Origin: Pseudisothecium myosuroides
Lineage: Eukaryota > Streptophyta > Bryopsida > Hypnales > Lembophyllaceae
Reading direction: 5' to 3'
Assembly: GCA_951799445.1 (NCBI GenBank)
Contig: OX637287.1
Coordinates: 15,810,224 to 15,874,223 of the forward strand
DNA length: 64,000 bases
The translations under genes and the position numbers were made by a program. Each line of letters begins with the position of its first letter. The first letter of the stretch is position 1. The notes beneath the pieces are model-generated. The model worked only from the letters and a program-made list of their open reading frames with translations. It ran no database searches and was not told the DNA's origin. Positions 1 to 12,878 of this stretch are shown here, one piece after another.

Positions 1-229
1 TTGCCTACATTGCCATAGGCTCTAGATTTTTAAGGCGAATACAAAGACCAAGACCTGTATAAAACAACAAAGAAATCCTCTTGGACTTACCGCAATGGAC
101 ATAATATTCTTAAACATTGGGAATTGGGCCCCTTTCCTTTATATAAATTGCACCTTTTCTTGCTATTGAAACACAAGTCTAATGCACATCTTACAAATTG
201 TGAATCACTATACATGTAATCTAAACCTT

Positions 230-2870
230 TCCTATTCAAGCAATTCAAATATTCCTATTACAAAAATATTATAGAAGATTTTCCCTCCTTCCTCTTTAAC
301 GATTTCAATTATTTCATTTAGTGACAATGACATTTACATAGTAGAAGGATCCCTTAGCCTTCCTCTTCACGGAATTTGGTTAAATATTCCACGTAGAGTA
401 ATAATGACACAATAGAAAGATCCCCCATCTTTTATATTCAAGGAATTCAATTACTCAATATATAGGTATAGTGACATTTTTAAAGTAGAAGGATTCCCCA
501 ACCTTTCCATTTAAAGAATTATTTTCTTTTATGGACAATGATAGTGATGAATTGTAGGATCTCCAAACCTTCCTATAAAAACTTTCAATTGATCAATATA
601 TACTAACATTAATAAAGTAGAGGATTTTCCAACCTTTCCATTCAAATAATTATTTTCTTTTATAGATAGTGATAATGAAACAATAGAAGGATCCCCAAGT
701 CTTTATTAAATAAAAAATTCATTTATTCCAAGGAAAATAACAATGACATAGCAGAAAGATTCTTGACACCTCCTATTCAAGGATTTCAAATATTCAATGA
801 CATTGTAAAGAGTTTTCCAACCTTCATATTTATAGAATTCAAATATCCCATGTATAGTCAGACACCTTTAATTTACACACTTTTTATTTTTGAGTTGAAA
901 ACTCATGGAAATCAAAGATTTTGAAATTGTTGCTACTAGCTCAAAAATATATTCATTAAATTAAAAACAATGAAGTGTATTGGAAAGACCATTTGTATGC
1001 CAATTTTTTTTAAAGAATACAAGAATTTGGTAATATATTGCTACATGTTTACCATCTAGTACTTCCACTTTAGGCACAAATTACAACATTCATTCTACAA
1101 GGCATTGGTGAAATGTGTACTTCAAGTATGTTCATAGATATCACCTTTGCCATTTTATTTGCATTGATTCAATAAGTTCTTCCTTATTTGCATGGACTCA
1201 ATCTAGATATGGTCTTTCAATTTTTTCCACATATTTTTTAGTAGGGTTAAGATCAAGGAAGTTTGCCATTCATATTAAATTTTTCATACCAAATGAGCAT
1301 TGTGCACTTTCTTGCCAAGATTATAATTTCATGATTTTAAATATTTAAATAAAGAAAAACTCCAATATTCTAATTGATATGATTAAGTAAAGTTGATTGT
1401 TGCAAGGGATGTAAACTTATTGAAGGATATTGTATAGTGACAATGATACACTAGAGGGATTCCCACTCTACCTTCATATCCAAGAATGACTAGTTATTCT
1501 ATGGATAGTGACAAAGAAAAACATTTTGGTATGAATATAATAAAATTATAGTGTGAATTTTTCAAAACTACTCATCAAAGTTGTTCCACCTTAGAAAGAA
1601 AATATAGGATAGGATTTTTAAGTTTGACTATAATTATGGTCATAGGCTTTAGCCTTATAAGACAAATTTAGTGGTCAAGATCCATAAAAGAATGATAGCT
1701 TGAATCTCTCTTGGACTCATAGCTATAAATAATATTCTTGAACATTACAGATTAAGATCCGTTTCTTTTCATGTATTGCATCTTTTCTTCATATATATTG
1801 AAATTCAAGAATTCAAGTTTGCCTACAAATTATGGGTGACTTTACATGTGACCTACAAACTTCTTGTTCATGGAAGTTAAACATTTCCTAGACAATGATA
1901 TAATAGAAGAACTTCCTAGCCTTTCTATTCTAGAAATTAATCTATTAGACCTACAATGAGAGTGACACAATAGAGGTATTCTCTTGCCTTCCTAATCAAA
2001 GAATTTAGTCATTCCATGTACAATGGCAATGACACAATAGTGGGATCCCTAAGACTTCTTATTGAAGGATCTTAACTATTCCATATATGGTGACATTGAG
2101 ACAATGGAAGGATCCTCGAGCCTCTCTATTCAAAGAATTCATTTATTTTATGTATGATAACAATGACAATTAAACAATAGAAAGATCTCCAATCTATCCT
2201 ATTCAAAGACTTTAGTGAATATTCAATATATTCATTGAAATTTCTAAACAATGCACAGTGACAAACATTCTTTGGAATGTAAATTATTGGGGGATACATA
2301 GCTCAAATACTTCCAATCTTCCAAAATTTGTACTCCACCTAAAGTTCTATGTCCATTTAGTACGAAGTTTTTCAAGCTTATCAAAAGACCATTTTATAGG
2401 GCATTGTGGCAATAAAAACCTTGTGTGATGTAGCATGCAAACATCCGATAGACAGTGATAGTAATACAATAGAAGGTTTTCTATACCTTTGTATTTAAGA
2501 AATTTAATTGTTTTGAATATTGTGACAAATATGTCTTTGATGGATCTCCAAACCTTCATTTGCAATAAATTTGGTCATTTTATATAGTGACTCATACATA
2601 ATATTCTCCAATGCCTTTATATTTAATGACCTCAAATATTCCTAGGACACTGACAATGATATAGTGAGAGTGACAATTAAAGTAGAAAGATCCCTTAGCC
2701 TTTTAGTTCAAAGAATTCAATTATTTTACAAATATTGACAATGAGAAAATAGAAAGATCTCCTAGCTTTTATACCGTAGGAATATAGCCATTCCATACAC
2801 ACCAACAATGATACCATAGAACAATCCTTAAACTCTTTGTATCCAAAGAATCCAATATTCCAGATGTTGT
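230..2870. repeat. Degenerate tandem satellite-like array
   Basis: A diverged unit recurs, built around 'AGTAGAAGGATCCCC', then 'CCTTCCTATTCAAAGAATTC', then a TA-rich stretch, then 'GTGACAATGACAC'. The 'tagaa(g)gat' landmark falls near 342, 413, 486, 556, 618, 684 and 752, a spacing of about 62-73 bases. Further runs of the unit lie at about 1420-1530, 1870-2280 and 2440-2860, separated by stretches where it is not obvious. No open reading frame of note lies inside. Units differ by many substitutions and small indels, so this looks like an old, no longer homogenised satellite. Bases 1-230 hold nothing I recognise. Confidence 0.6.
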
Positions 2871-4386
2871 AATTCTAATATAATAGTACAATTTCTTCTT
2901 TAGAAGATTGAAAAAAGCCTCTAAGGTGTCACTAGTTGTACTCCTTCCTTAGATCAACTAGCACAAAAAACAACATTTTTCAATGAAATTTGAAGCCAAA
3001 AATTGAAAAATTCCTTCTAATATTGATTTTAGATTGAATATTTGTTATTTTCACAAGAATATTTTTCCTTGAAGTTCAAAATGTTAAGTTCTTATCATAA
3101 TGATTTTTGAAGATTTTTATTTTTGTTATTATTTTTTATTTCAAGACCTTTTTGAAGGGTCACTTTTTGAACTGAAAAGATTGCTTATTGAAGTGAGATC
3201 TACAAGTACCTATTAAATAATAGAATATTTATAAAGCAAAGTCTTCAAAATCTATACCGTAAAAATGTAAAAAAACTACCACATGAATCTTCAAAAAAAT
3301 TGATAGATGAAAAACACATTTTTGTGTGCTTGGGATGTGTTTATCAATTTTCAATCTTTTGGAATCAATTAATTCATTACTCCGTACTATGGAGAGCATA
3401 GACGGGGGATTTGTGTGAAACTGTTTACATGTCTGTCCATCCACCCACACTCTCACATAAATAAGAGATGATGTGAATTCTTCTTCTTTCATAGGGAAAT
3501 TAATGTACCGTAAGTGTAGGATAGGGTTGGCACTTCTTTGCCAAATATTATTTTTTTCCGAAAAATAAGGTTCAACATATGCTAAAAATAGAACTTTTTG
3601 CCAATATTTTTTTTTTACCATACAATTTTTTTATTTTTTCAAAAAATAATTTTCCTAAAATTCCGGCATCTATTTTTAAAATTATTTTTCGTCAACCATG
3701 CCCTAAACCTATGGTATTAGACATTAACAAATGAACCTTTTGTCAAGTATCCCCATATTACTTCTACATTTGACATTAAATTGTATAGACATTTTCAAAA
3801 AAAATCTTCTACTGTAGTTAGATATGCCCATGGACATCTTCAAGGTTGTAAGGTAAGTACACGTAAAATCATCTAAATAAACATTTCAACATGGTTCCCA
3901 TTCTTGTATTGCACTCAAAACTTTTTGCGGGGTCTTGTTGGTAGTCAAAAGGGGATTCTAGAAACTCTGAGAATGCATTTTTTGAACACCATTTGAATAA
4001 ACTATGAATATTTAAATTGCTAAAAACTAGTGTTTTTAAAACCTATCCTAGACTCTCATGAACAATGATTCCCAAACCAATTTATGGAATTTAGTGCAAT
4101 AATTACGCAACCTTCAAGACAAACAGGCATCAACGGTGTCTACCTTAAGAGTGAGTAGTAATAAATAAAAAATAGAAAAGAAAGGATTTTGCAAGTTGTA
4201 AAGGATTATAGGGAGTATTATAACACAAAATTGACTAAATAGGTGCTAATTCCAACATGGAGGAAGTTGCAAATTGGCTATCAAATTCTATTGTTTCTTG
4301 CAATTTGGGCTAAAATGTCTCCATTAAAGGCCCTTTTTTACAATGGACTAGTAGCGCAAGAATTTTTTGGTAGAAACTCAGCTAAT
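2870..4386. other. Intergenic spacer with dispersed-repeat pieces
   Basis: No gene seen. The part at about 2980-3210 reappears inverted at about 35585-35830. The part at about 3840-4040, with 'GGTCTTGTTGGTAGTCAAAA' and 'GAATGCATTTTTTG', reappears near 37040-37230, 56620-56770 and, more weakly, 59760-59930. The rest is AT-rich spacer. The 130-codon minus-strand frame at 3229-3621 matches no family I know and is probably chance. Confidence 0.5.
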
Positions 4387-4390
4387 TTAA

Positions 4391-5307
4391 CCCCTAAAGG
4401 CCCAAGGCATTTTCTAGCTCCGAAACCACTGAAAATTACCATTTCTGCTGCAATCACTCACAAAACCAAAAAAAACATTTTTTTAAGAATCTAACCGTAG
4501 GATCTTATACTTCACTTGTCTCAGATCATGTGGTAAAAATTTCATGAAGTTTGACCGTAGGGATTGGAAGATATTAGCAATTGAAGTTGGAAAAATAAAA
4601 AAATTTGAACTCTGGTTTGCAATTTCAGATGACTTTGACCGCCATTTGTGGAAATTTTTTGCACTACACACCATAAAGTTAAATTTTTTTATGTTGAACA
4701 TTTGAGTTGAGAGTTGGGAAAAAAATTTCAGAATGTCAAAACTTGATTTTCACATATAAAAAAATTATTAAGTAGGAGTAGGTCCAAAATTGAACAAAAC
4801 ACTAAATCTTTAATAGCTCTTAGATGGAATTAAAACACCATAATCCCAACGGTGGGATTGTTCTTGAAAACAAACTTAACCTCTTCTTTTTTTAAATTGA
4901 ATTTTTTTGAAAATTGCATTCAAAAATGAATTTTATAAGTTGTTTTTTGAAGAAGACACTTAAACTGCCTAAAAAACAAGATTATTCATAAATTTCTCAT
5001 TTTTAGTCCAAATAGAATGAATCAAAGCTTCAGATGTAGAAAAAAACATAATCTTCGAAGAAAAAATTAAAGAAAAAAAAATCATTTTTTTGGTTTTGTT
5101 TTTTCTGCCCGGCGAACTGCTTTTAAGACTTTGGATGGCAAAACTTTTGCTCCCGGACACCGATTTAAAAAAAAAATTATAGTTTTAGAAAGCTAATGTG
5201 ATTCCCTATCTTCAAAAAAAATTCAAAAAATCAGCACAAAATTTCAGGTTGCACGAGCCTGCTTGAAATCCCAAGTGTCCCCCAAGGGGACTTTGGACCT
5301 TTAGGGG
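4391..5307 (+). mobile_element. TTAA-1 element, full-length (non-autonomous, piggyBac-like)
   Basis: A 917-bp element bounded by TTAA at 4387-4390 and TTAA at 5308-5311. The left end reads CCCCTAAAGGCCCAAGGC and the right end, read inverted, CCCCTAAAGGTCCAAAG, giving an inverted terminal repeat of about 16-17 bp. It has no transposase frame. Inside are blocks shared with other copies: 'CATTTCTGCTGCAATCAC', 'CCGTAGGATCTT', 'AATCCCAACGGTGGGATTG' and 'TGAATCAAAGCTTC'. TTAA duplication plus ends beginning CCC is the signature of the piggyBac superfamily; the assignment is inference because no transposase is present. It is closest to the copies at 9957 and 11630. Confidence 0.8.
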
Positions 5308-5311
5308 TTAA

Positions 5312-6627
5312 TTTAGCCAATTTAGGGATTCCTGCTTATGAATAGTGGGAGTACATTTTAGGCAAGAACCTCTAAGGATCAGTTTTAGAAAGGGGTCAAA
5401 ATTAGGTGTAGGTACCTTATGACACCAGAATTTTTTTTTTATCGAAACTGTGCATACCATAGTTAGTCTACAGTAGAGTAAGCTTAATTTGCACTGCTTT
5501 ATGATTTATTTGCACCGTGATGCCTTGAGACGGAACAAAGGGATCGATGACTGAGTAACCACAAAGATTTATGAGAGTCCGTACTTCAGATGCCAGAACA
5601 AAGGGACGAGATGCTATTGGCACACCACCCTCACAAGTCACTAGCTTAACTTTTTCTAAAGGAGACGGACATTCCCTTGCAAGTTAGTGAAGTCCGGGGA
5701 CAATGGCCTATTTTATATTTTACATTCTTATGACATAATTCATCATTTTTCTTCAAATTATCTAGAGGCATAAGGTAAAAAAGTCCATCACAGTCAGAAT
5801 TAGGCGTTTGTCCTCATGCCATTGCTGAAATTTTTAATTTTTCCCCCATATAAAGACAAGTGTGAGAAATTCAGAGAGCAGTTAAATTTTTTTTTGACAA
5901 AGTATGAATTAGCTATGAATTTTTGAAAGTTCAGCTCCAAAAGAGTCTCTAGACTACTCCATAACCAACAAAAATTGTATCCATAATGCTCAACTTACTC
6001 ACCTAAAGCAATCATAATATTTTCTAATGTGGAAGGCCTTGAAAAAGTCACTTTCTACAATGATTTACATTGAAGAAGCTAGGTGTTCCTAATGAGGTTA
6101 TTAATCACTCCATTAGTGTCAGGTGAAACATTGACTGTGGTCCACAATCTAAAATAATTGCCATGGGGTCATTCCCGAGGTGTCCATCATGGATCATTTA
6201 ACCATGATGGATTGGGTTGTTTTACCTTGGGGAGTATCTGGTACAACAATTGAATGGTCAGTCCATCCACGTATCCACCCACGTTCTTCAATGTCTAATA
6301 TATGCACCACCACATTTGACACTATCCAAAATGCACCGCATAAGTTTAAACCCCAAAGGATCATAGATATTGACTACACAAAATGTACACAAACAAGATA
6401 AGAAAGTTTATGAGTGACGAGTATTGATTTTTGGTACACCTAGAGACAATACTTTAAAAATTCATAATTTATTTATGCAATGTCCAAATAATGCATTGGT
6501 ATCCTCTTTCACTTGTCAATAAGATTTAATATGAAATAAATTATGTTTAATTATAGAATCTATGTTCTTTTGTAATTAGTGGTGTTCAATTCCCAGTGCG
6601 CATCCGTTAAGAGATGCTCAAAATACC
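5312..6627. other. Intergenic spacer, repeat-derived, no gene seen
   Basis: The part at about 5330-5410 ('TTTTAGAAAGGGGTCAAAAT') resembles 37310-37345 and 56850-56880. The part at about 6290-6550 resembles 11240-11470 ('AGATATTGA', then 'AAAATTCATAATTTATTTAT', then 'AATAATGCAT'), so both flank TTAA-1 copies in old dispersed repeats. The only frame over 60 codons (6180-6401) is unrecognised. Confidence 0.45.
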
Positions 6628-6631
6628 TTAA

Positions 6632-7513
6632 CCCCTAAAAGCCTAGGGTGTTTTTGGATATAAAAACATCATAGCTTTTGAAGTGTTATAGATCTAAATG
6701 TCATTAAGGTGTAGAAATTTCAACCGTACAATCTTGTAGTGTACGTGTTTTAGATAACATAAATCAAATTTGGAATCACTTGGCCACATAGGTTGCAAGA
6801 TTATAATGTTTTAGTGTTGAAAAAGGCCATGCCAAAATTTTCCTAGCAACACATTTGGAGGTGAAATTCAATTTCTAAACCTACTCAAATGGAAAAAACT
6901 TTAAACTATAGAGTGATTCAAAACCAGCATACAAACATATTGGTGAAAGAATCATTCAATTGACTCATTGTGTCTACAAAATGACTCTGAAATGTCAAAA
7001 ATAGCAAAAAAAGTTGTAAAATACACATCTAAGGCTGAACATCCTTCTTCTAAAAATTTAGCCACACAAACTAGACTAGTATGCGCAACTTTTCAAAAAA
7101 AAATTGGAAATGGACACTGTATGAAGAGGAAACAAGTCGCCAAAGTTCACTATAATCCAAAAATGTCCGGATTTTGAACTTCAAATTGCTCCCAAACATT
7201 CAAAACAACTTGGATTGATTTCTAAATTTTTAGGGGAACATAATCCAACAAATTTTATTGAAAACAAACATTGGATAAAGGAGATACAATGTAGTTTGGT
7301 GAATTCAAATTGAACCTGTGAACTTTGAATGTCTTTCAAAAAATTCAAAACTTTTTGGATTGATCTGAAAATTTTGCCATACAAACTAAAAGAGAGAACG
7401 TAACTTTCCCAAAAAGTTTTATTGAATTCAGACATTACATGCAAAAGTTAAAGCACTTTGAATTGGACTTGAAACTATGTGAGGATACTTTTGGTCCTTT
7501 AGACACTTAGGGG
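6632..7513 (+). mobile_element. TTAA-1 family member, diverged subfamily
   Basis: An 882-bp element with TTAA at 6628-6631 and at 7514-7517. The left end is CCCCTAAAAGCCTAGGG and the right end inverts to CCCCTAAGTGTCTAAAGGAC. The layout is like the other copies (end, then 'AACCGTACAATCTTGTAGTG' near 6726), but most of the interior aligns poorly with them, so this is an older or separate subfamily. The frames at 6968-7177 (+) and 7181-7444 (-) lie inside and are probably chance. Confidence 0.65.
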
Positions 7514-7517
7514 TTAA

Positions 7518-8090
7518 CTTCAGTTCATAGTCAAGTGAAATTTTGGAAACAACAATCAATAGTGAGAAGAGAAATTTTCTTCCAAGCTAAAAACATTGCC
7601 ATAGTTTTTCATATAATGGGATCCCCCAAGCTCCGTGAGGCACGGTTTTGCCTCACTTCCTATTCATCCCTGCCACGGTCACTCCCCATTAATGTATAAA
7701 TGACGTGGCGGACATTCGGCATCTAATGGATGACAAGGAATCTTTCTATATAGGACAAAAGTGCAACTATTCATCCTCAGAAGTTTGTGTGAAAAGGGGA
7801 GGTCTTCTACAATAGATTGACCTCCAATGAGTACTTTTGGAATTTCTTAAGTAGATGATTGACATTGTAGAAAAAGGGATGATTTCCACTGGCACCAATT
7901 TGTCCTTCAAGGGTTAAAAATTGTTGTGCCACTTGAACTGTCAAGCTGGTTCAAAGTTACTATTCCAAGGGGCTTCCAGGGGCACTGAAATTTGACGCTA
8001 AAATCAATGCGAGCATTAAAAAACATGACAAAAGAATTGCTGACAAACTTTGTGAGGCAAAATCAACGTGTTTGGTGAGAACAATGTCTT
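7518..8090. other. Intergenic spacer
   Basis: No gene recognised. A fragment 'GTCCTTCAAGGGTTAA' at about 7902-7917 resembles the right end of a TTAA-flanked element, but no left partner was found within 1 kb. Confidence 0.35.
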
Positions 8091-8660
8091 AGTGTTTGGA
8101 TGGGCAACTTTAGTGTGACCGGGCTCCGAACAACCCTAGCCGGAACCAGTGGGGCTGCAATCGCACACAGGTCAAGTCCAAGCCTGGGCCGGCCAGCTTT
8201 GACGTGAAACGCTGGTGATGACCTCTATTTGGGTCCAAAAAAACAAAAAAGCTCGAACACCCTCAACACCCAGACGGCCAAGTGTCAAACGTCGACATTT
8301 CCTGCACGGCAGGCGGGCGATGAAATCAATGGATTCTTTGCAATGAAACTTGCTTTCATTTGTTTCAAAATAAAAATAAAAATCAATGGATTCTTTATGA
8401 ATTACCTTACGGCAAGAAGATCCGTCCCTACCAGGCTACCTGACGGAACACGTGCATTGGATGGTCCTCGTGGCTTCTTCCCTTTTCAGTCGATCCGTAC
8501 CAACTGAACGGACGGACGGAAGACTAGGTCGTCCACTCCGTCGTCCGAGAGAGTGCAACCTGTCAGTCGGTTGGGATCAGTTCTGGACCCGCAATGCCAC
8601 TCGAAAGTAGCATTCAATTTACTGATAACAGAGTCGGGCCCTCAGTCCGGTTGGCGAAGG
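8090..8660. other. GC-richer island, no gene recognised
   Basis: Base composition rises sharply against the flanks and CpG is frequent (for example 'GACGGACGGACGG' near 8510). The frame at 8229-8507 gives a protein that matches no family I know and contains a low-complexity lysine/isoleucine stretch. It could be a decayed gene end or promoter, or an inserted repeat end. I cannot assign a function. Confidence 0.3.
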
Positions 8661-8671
8661 AGGAGGAAATT

Positions 8672-8930
8672 TGGGCCAGGGTGAACTGACCCCTCGCTTG
8701 GCCTCAAGGGAAAACCCTGAAATTTTTTATTTGCCACGCATGATAAAATTTGCAAATTCTGAATTCATATTTGCAATCAGAGGCCCCCAATTAGCTAGGA
8801 GAGGTTTAGAACATATCCTAGAGGTGGCTCAAAATAGGGGGCTTTTTTTTCACATGCACCTCTGGATTGATTTGGGAGGCCGAGTGAGGGGGCTAGTTCA
8901 CCCTGACCGAAATTTGGAACTGGACGGAGT
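8672..8930 (+). mobile_element. Short inverted-repeat element (MITE-like), copy 1
   Basis: CAGGGTGAACT near 8676 faces AGTTCACCCTG near 8900, a perfect 11-bp inverted pair that continues imperfectly inward as CCCCTC/GAGGGG. The interior (about 8700-8860) is repeated in inverted orientation at about 12945-13100, which shows it is a dispersed element. The target duplication is not clear. The frame at 8671-9156 runs through it and out the other side, so it is probably not a gene. Confidence 0.5.
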
Positions 8931-9952
8931 CACTCAGACTATGTTCAGTTTTTACCCAGTGTTAGTGGAGAACCGACGGTTAGTTCATTGTTACCCGGTA
9001 GGATTGGGAAAAATCCGGTTGCAACTTGAAAACATCGAGAAAAAGTCGGCAAAAAAACCCTATAAAATTTCTATTAAAAAAACCTGTAAAAAATTGAGAA
9101 AAAAATGGTCTTGGTACTTGAAAAAACAGTTCAATATGGGAATCAAAGTAAAGTAGCTGGTAAAACTCCAAAAAATATCCCAAACACTATTATTACCTTC
9201 TCAACCTTGGAAAGACAAGCCCATGACCGATGATTTCAAGCTTTCAAGTCCATCACTCTATTTGCTAGTAGAGTACTATTTTGAAAATAGATATGAATGA
9301 AATTTATGTAATTTTTTTTCATAGATGAAATTGTATGTCTACTAAAAGTCTTAAAATTTTCAAATTTTTGGGAGAAAATTTGAAATTATTGTGAATTTAA
9401 AATAAAATAAAATTCATAATCTTATATATAATATATTCCAAAAATCTGAAGTTTTCACCGTAGTTGGATATTATGTTATAATCAAAGTTAAAGCATGTTG
9501 TTCTAAAATTAAAAAATCAACAAACCATGGTTATAGGCCCAAAGTTTATATTGCTATGAAATATTGAAATTTATGAATTTTTTGAAATTTCCGATTGGAA
9601 TCGAAACTGAACTTGATAAGCTTCATTTCATTAGTTGGACTGAAGTTCAAAAAATATAATTTTAATGGCTTAAATTCACATCGAGAATAAATAGTAAGAA
9701 ATGGCCAAAATACACTACAAAGGTGATCCATAGATTAAGCATCTTCTTTTTTAGAATTTAAATCAATAATATTATAATGAAGGAATTGTTTGCAATACCA
9801 GTCATTGAAAATGTACTTAGGCAATCTCCAAAATAAAATTGGGTGAAAAAATTGTTTTTCTCCATCCTACAAACCTAGGCCAAGTCATCTTAAACAAGTT
9901 TTGCATCTTCAACAACGTTTGAGGGTTAAATGCATACACCTAGCTTTAACCC
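8931..9952. other. AT-rich spacer, nothing recognised
   Basis: Low-complexity AT-rich DNA with short frames (for example 9546-9731 minus) that match nothing I know. Confidence 0.35.
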
Positions 9953-9956
9953 TTAA

Positions 9957-10868
9957 CCCTTAAAGGTCCACTGTCTCCTCAACGGACAATTTGGATTTTG
10001 GGCAGCTTCCTATAACCTCAATTTTTTGTGAAGCTTTTTGAAACTTTCACATAAGATAAAAAAAACTAATTAGCTTTGAGGGAATATAATTTTTATTTCA
10101 ATCGGTGCTCGGGAACAAAAGTTATACCACAAAAGACCAAATTTTCACTCAACGGGCAAAAAAAAATCAACAAAAGATTGAAATTAATTAATTTTTTTTC
10201 TTATAGATCATATTTTTGTCTACTTGTGAAGCTTTTTTTAAATTCCATTTGGATTAGTAATGTGAAATTTATGAACAATCTTGTTTTTTGGGCAATCTAG
10301 GCATCTTCTTGAAAAAATAACTTATAGGATTCATTTCTAAATGCAATTTTCACAATTTTTCAAAAAATATTGTTGGACAATTTTTAAGTTTGCTTGCTAG
10401 AACAATCTCACCATTGTAATTATTGTGTTTCAATTCCACCTTAGAGCTATTAACGTTTTAGTGTTTTTTTTTAAATCTTGGACCTACTTTACTTTACAAT
10501 TTTGGAAAAAAAAATGAAAATGAAATGAATTTTTTTTTAATAGACTTTCAATTCAATTCTTCAACATAAAAAAATTTCAAATTCAAAGTTTGTAGTGCAA
10601 AAAGTTTCCACAAATAGTGGTCAAAGTCATCTGAAATTCCAAGACAATGTTCAAAATTTTTTTTTTTCTTAACTTTGAATGCTTATATCTTCCAATTTGT
10701 ATAGTCAAACTTCATGAAATTTTTACCACAGGATCTCAGACAAGTAAAGCACAAGATCCTATGCTTAGATTCTAAAAAATATATATTTCTTGGTTTCTTA
10801 AATGAACGTAGCAGAAATGGCAATTTTGAGTGGTTTTTGACAGAAAAATTGCCTTGGGCCTTTCGGGA
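9957..10868 (-). mobile_element. TTAA-1 element, inverted full-length copy
   Basis: A 912-bp copy in the opposite orientation to most others, with TTAA at 9953-9956 and 10869-10872. On the minus strand it begins TCCCGAAAGGCCCAAGGC, an end with two or three substitutions against CCCCTAAAGGCCCAAGGC, and closes with the inverse of CCCTTAAAGGTCC. The internal blocks match the copies at 4391 and 11630 on the reverse strand (for example 'GATTCTAAAAAATA' near 10769 and the AAGTAAAG/CAAGATCC region). It has no transposase frame. Confidence 0.75.
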
Positions 10869-10872
10869 TTAA

Positions 10873-11625
10873 ACAACATACCTAGCCATAGGGGTTAGGT
10901 TTTCAAAGAATCTTCAAGAAAACTCTTCCATTAGTCAACTCCTTGTGAACTTCTTTGGTAATATTTTCTTTGTCTTCAAAAGATGCTTCTATTAATTTAA
11001 ATCTTGGGTTTTGAACCACAATTTAAACTTGTAGTTTTGGCATTGGAAAGTTTAATAATTTTTTTGAATAATGGCTTTAAGGTTGCCCATGGTTGGAAGA
11101 GGGCGGAAGCTCATTATTGATTGGTCATTTGAACGAGCTACAAGATGCCCATTTAAAAAAGATTCTAAAATCCAAATTTGAATAATCATCCGAAGACCTC
11201 AAATGTCCTTGAAAGGATTAATGATCACTGCCTAAAATGCGACACTTGTATTTGGATCACTAAGCATCACAAAAATCTAGATATTGATTATACGAGATGT
11301 ATACAATTAAAACAGAAAAGTCTTTGAGAAACTAGTGTTATTTTCTTGTAGATTTAGAAATTGTTCTTTGAAAATTTATAACTTATTTATAGGGTGTCTA
11401 AATAATGCATGCTACAAATCATTGGAATTCTCTTTCAATCGCAATTAAAATTCCATAAAATAATTTACGTTCAATAATAGTAACTATGCTCAATTATAAT
11501 TAGTGACTATAACAAGTGCACACACCTCAATTTCAAGTTAGAGGGATTTTTTAATGATTTTGAAGAGGTCTCATGGATAGAAAAAAATTACTTTTTAATC
11601 CCTTTTTTCAGAAGGGTGGAGTTGT
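10873..11625. other. Spacer with dispersed-repeat similarity
   Basis: No gene seen. About 11240-11470 resembles 6290-6550. The rest is unrecognised. Confidence 0.4.
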
Positions 11626-11629
11626 TTAA

Positions 11630-12532
11630 CCCCTAAAGGACCAAGGCATTTTCTGGCTCTCAAACCACTGAAAACTGCCATTTCTGCTGCAATCACTACC
11701 TAAACCAAAAAAACTTTCTTTTAGAATCTAACCGTAGAATCTTGTACTTCACTTGTCTCAGATCATGTTGTAAAAATTTCATGAAGTTTGACCGTATGGA
11801 TTGGAAGATATTAGCATTTGAAGTTGGAAAAAGAAGTTTTTTTTTGAACTATGGCCTGCAATTTCAAATGACTTTGGCCTCCATTTGTGGATTTTTTTGC
11901 ATTACACACCATAAAGTTAAAATTTTTTATGTTGAAAATTTGAGTTGAGAGTTGGGAAAAAAAATTCAGAATGTTAAAACTTAATTTTTACATATAAAAA
12001 AATTGTTAAGTAGAAGTAAGTCCAAAATTGAACGAAATTCTAAATTGTTAATAGCTCTTAGGTGGAATTAAAATACCATAATCCCAACAGTGGGATTGTT
12101 CTTGCATACAAACTTAACCTTGTCAAAAAAAAAATTGAAAAAAATTGAAAATTGCATTCAAAAATGAATTCTGTAAGTTTTTTTTGAAGATGCTTAGATT
12201 CTCCTAAAAACAAGATTGATCATAACTTTTTCATTCTGAGTCCAAATAGAATGAATCAAAGCTTCAAATATAGACAAAAACATGATCTTTCAGAAAAAAA
12301 TTAAAAATTAAAAAATATCATTTTTTTTCCTGCCCGAAGAACAACTTTTTTGACTTAGGGTGGCATAACTTTTGCTCCTAGGCATTGATTGGAAAAATAA
12401 TTATATTTTTAGAAAGCTACTAACATTCCCTATCTTCAAAAAAAGTTTCAAAAAATCAGGTCAAAATTTGAGGTCATACGAGCCTGCCTGAAATTCCGAA
12501 AGTCCCTCGAGGGGACTTTGGTCCTTAAGGAG
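11630..12532 (+). mobile_element. TTAA-1 element, full-length copy
   Basis: A 903-bp element between TTAA at 11626-11629 and TTAA at 12533-12536. The left end CCCCTAAAGGACCAAGGC and the right end (inverted) CTCCTTAAGGACCAAAG differ at few positions. It is very similar to the copy at 4391 along its whole length, including 'CATGAAGTTTGACCGTA' and 'TAATCCCAACAGTGGGATT'. No coding capacity. Confidence 0.8.
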
Positions 12533-12878
12533 TTAAATCCAATTTCAACGAAAGACGTTAAGGTAAACTAGCTTATGATAGGCTGCAGACCCATCACATA
12601 CACTTTTAAAAGGACCTATTAAAATTTTGCATCAATTTGTGCTAAAATTTTTCAATAAATGAGATTTGGGCTACATTAGGTTGAGTAAGTGGCCACAATC
12701 AAATTGGGGGAGCAATTGAATTTTTTTAATTTTTTTTTGACAAATTTTGAATTTGTTATGAATTTTGAAGTATGCTTCCCAATTCACTTAAAAGAGTCTC
12801 TACAATATTCCAATTAAACATTGATTACCTTCCTCAATAAGTTTCAATGCCCATTTCAATGGGTGCCAACAAAAGCAG

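Noticed and set aside
4387..5311. Reading the TTAA-1 family as Tourist/PIF elements with a TTA or TAA duplication
   Set aside because: The ends are symmetrical only if the whole TTAA is the duplicated target; a 3-bp reading makes the inverted repeats unequal. Not formally excluded without empty sites.
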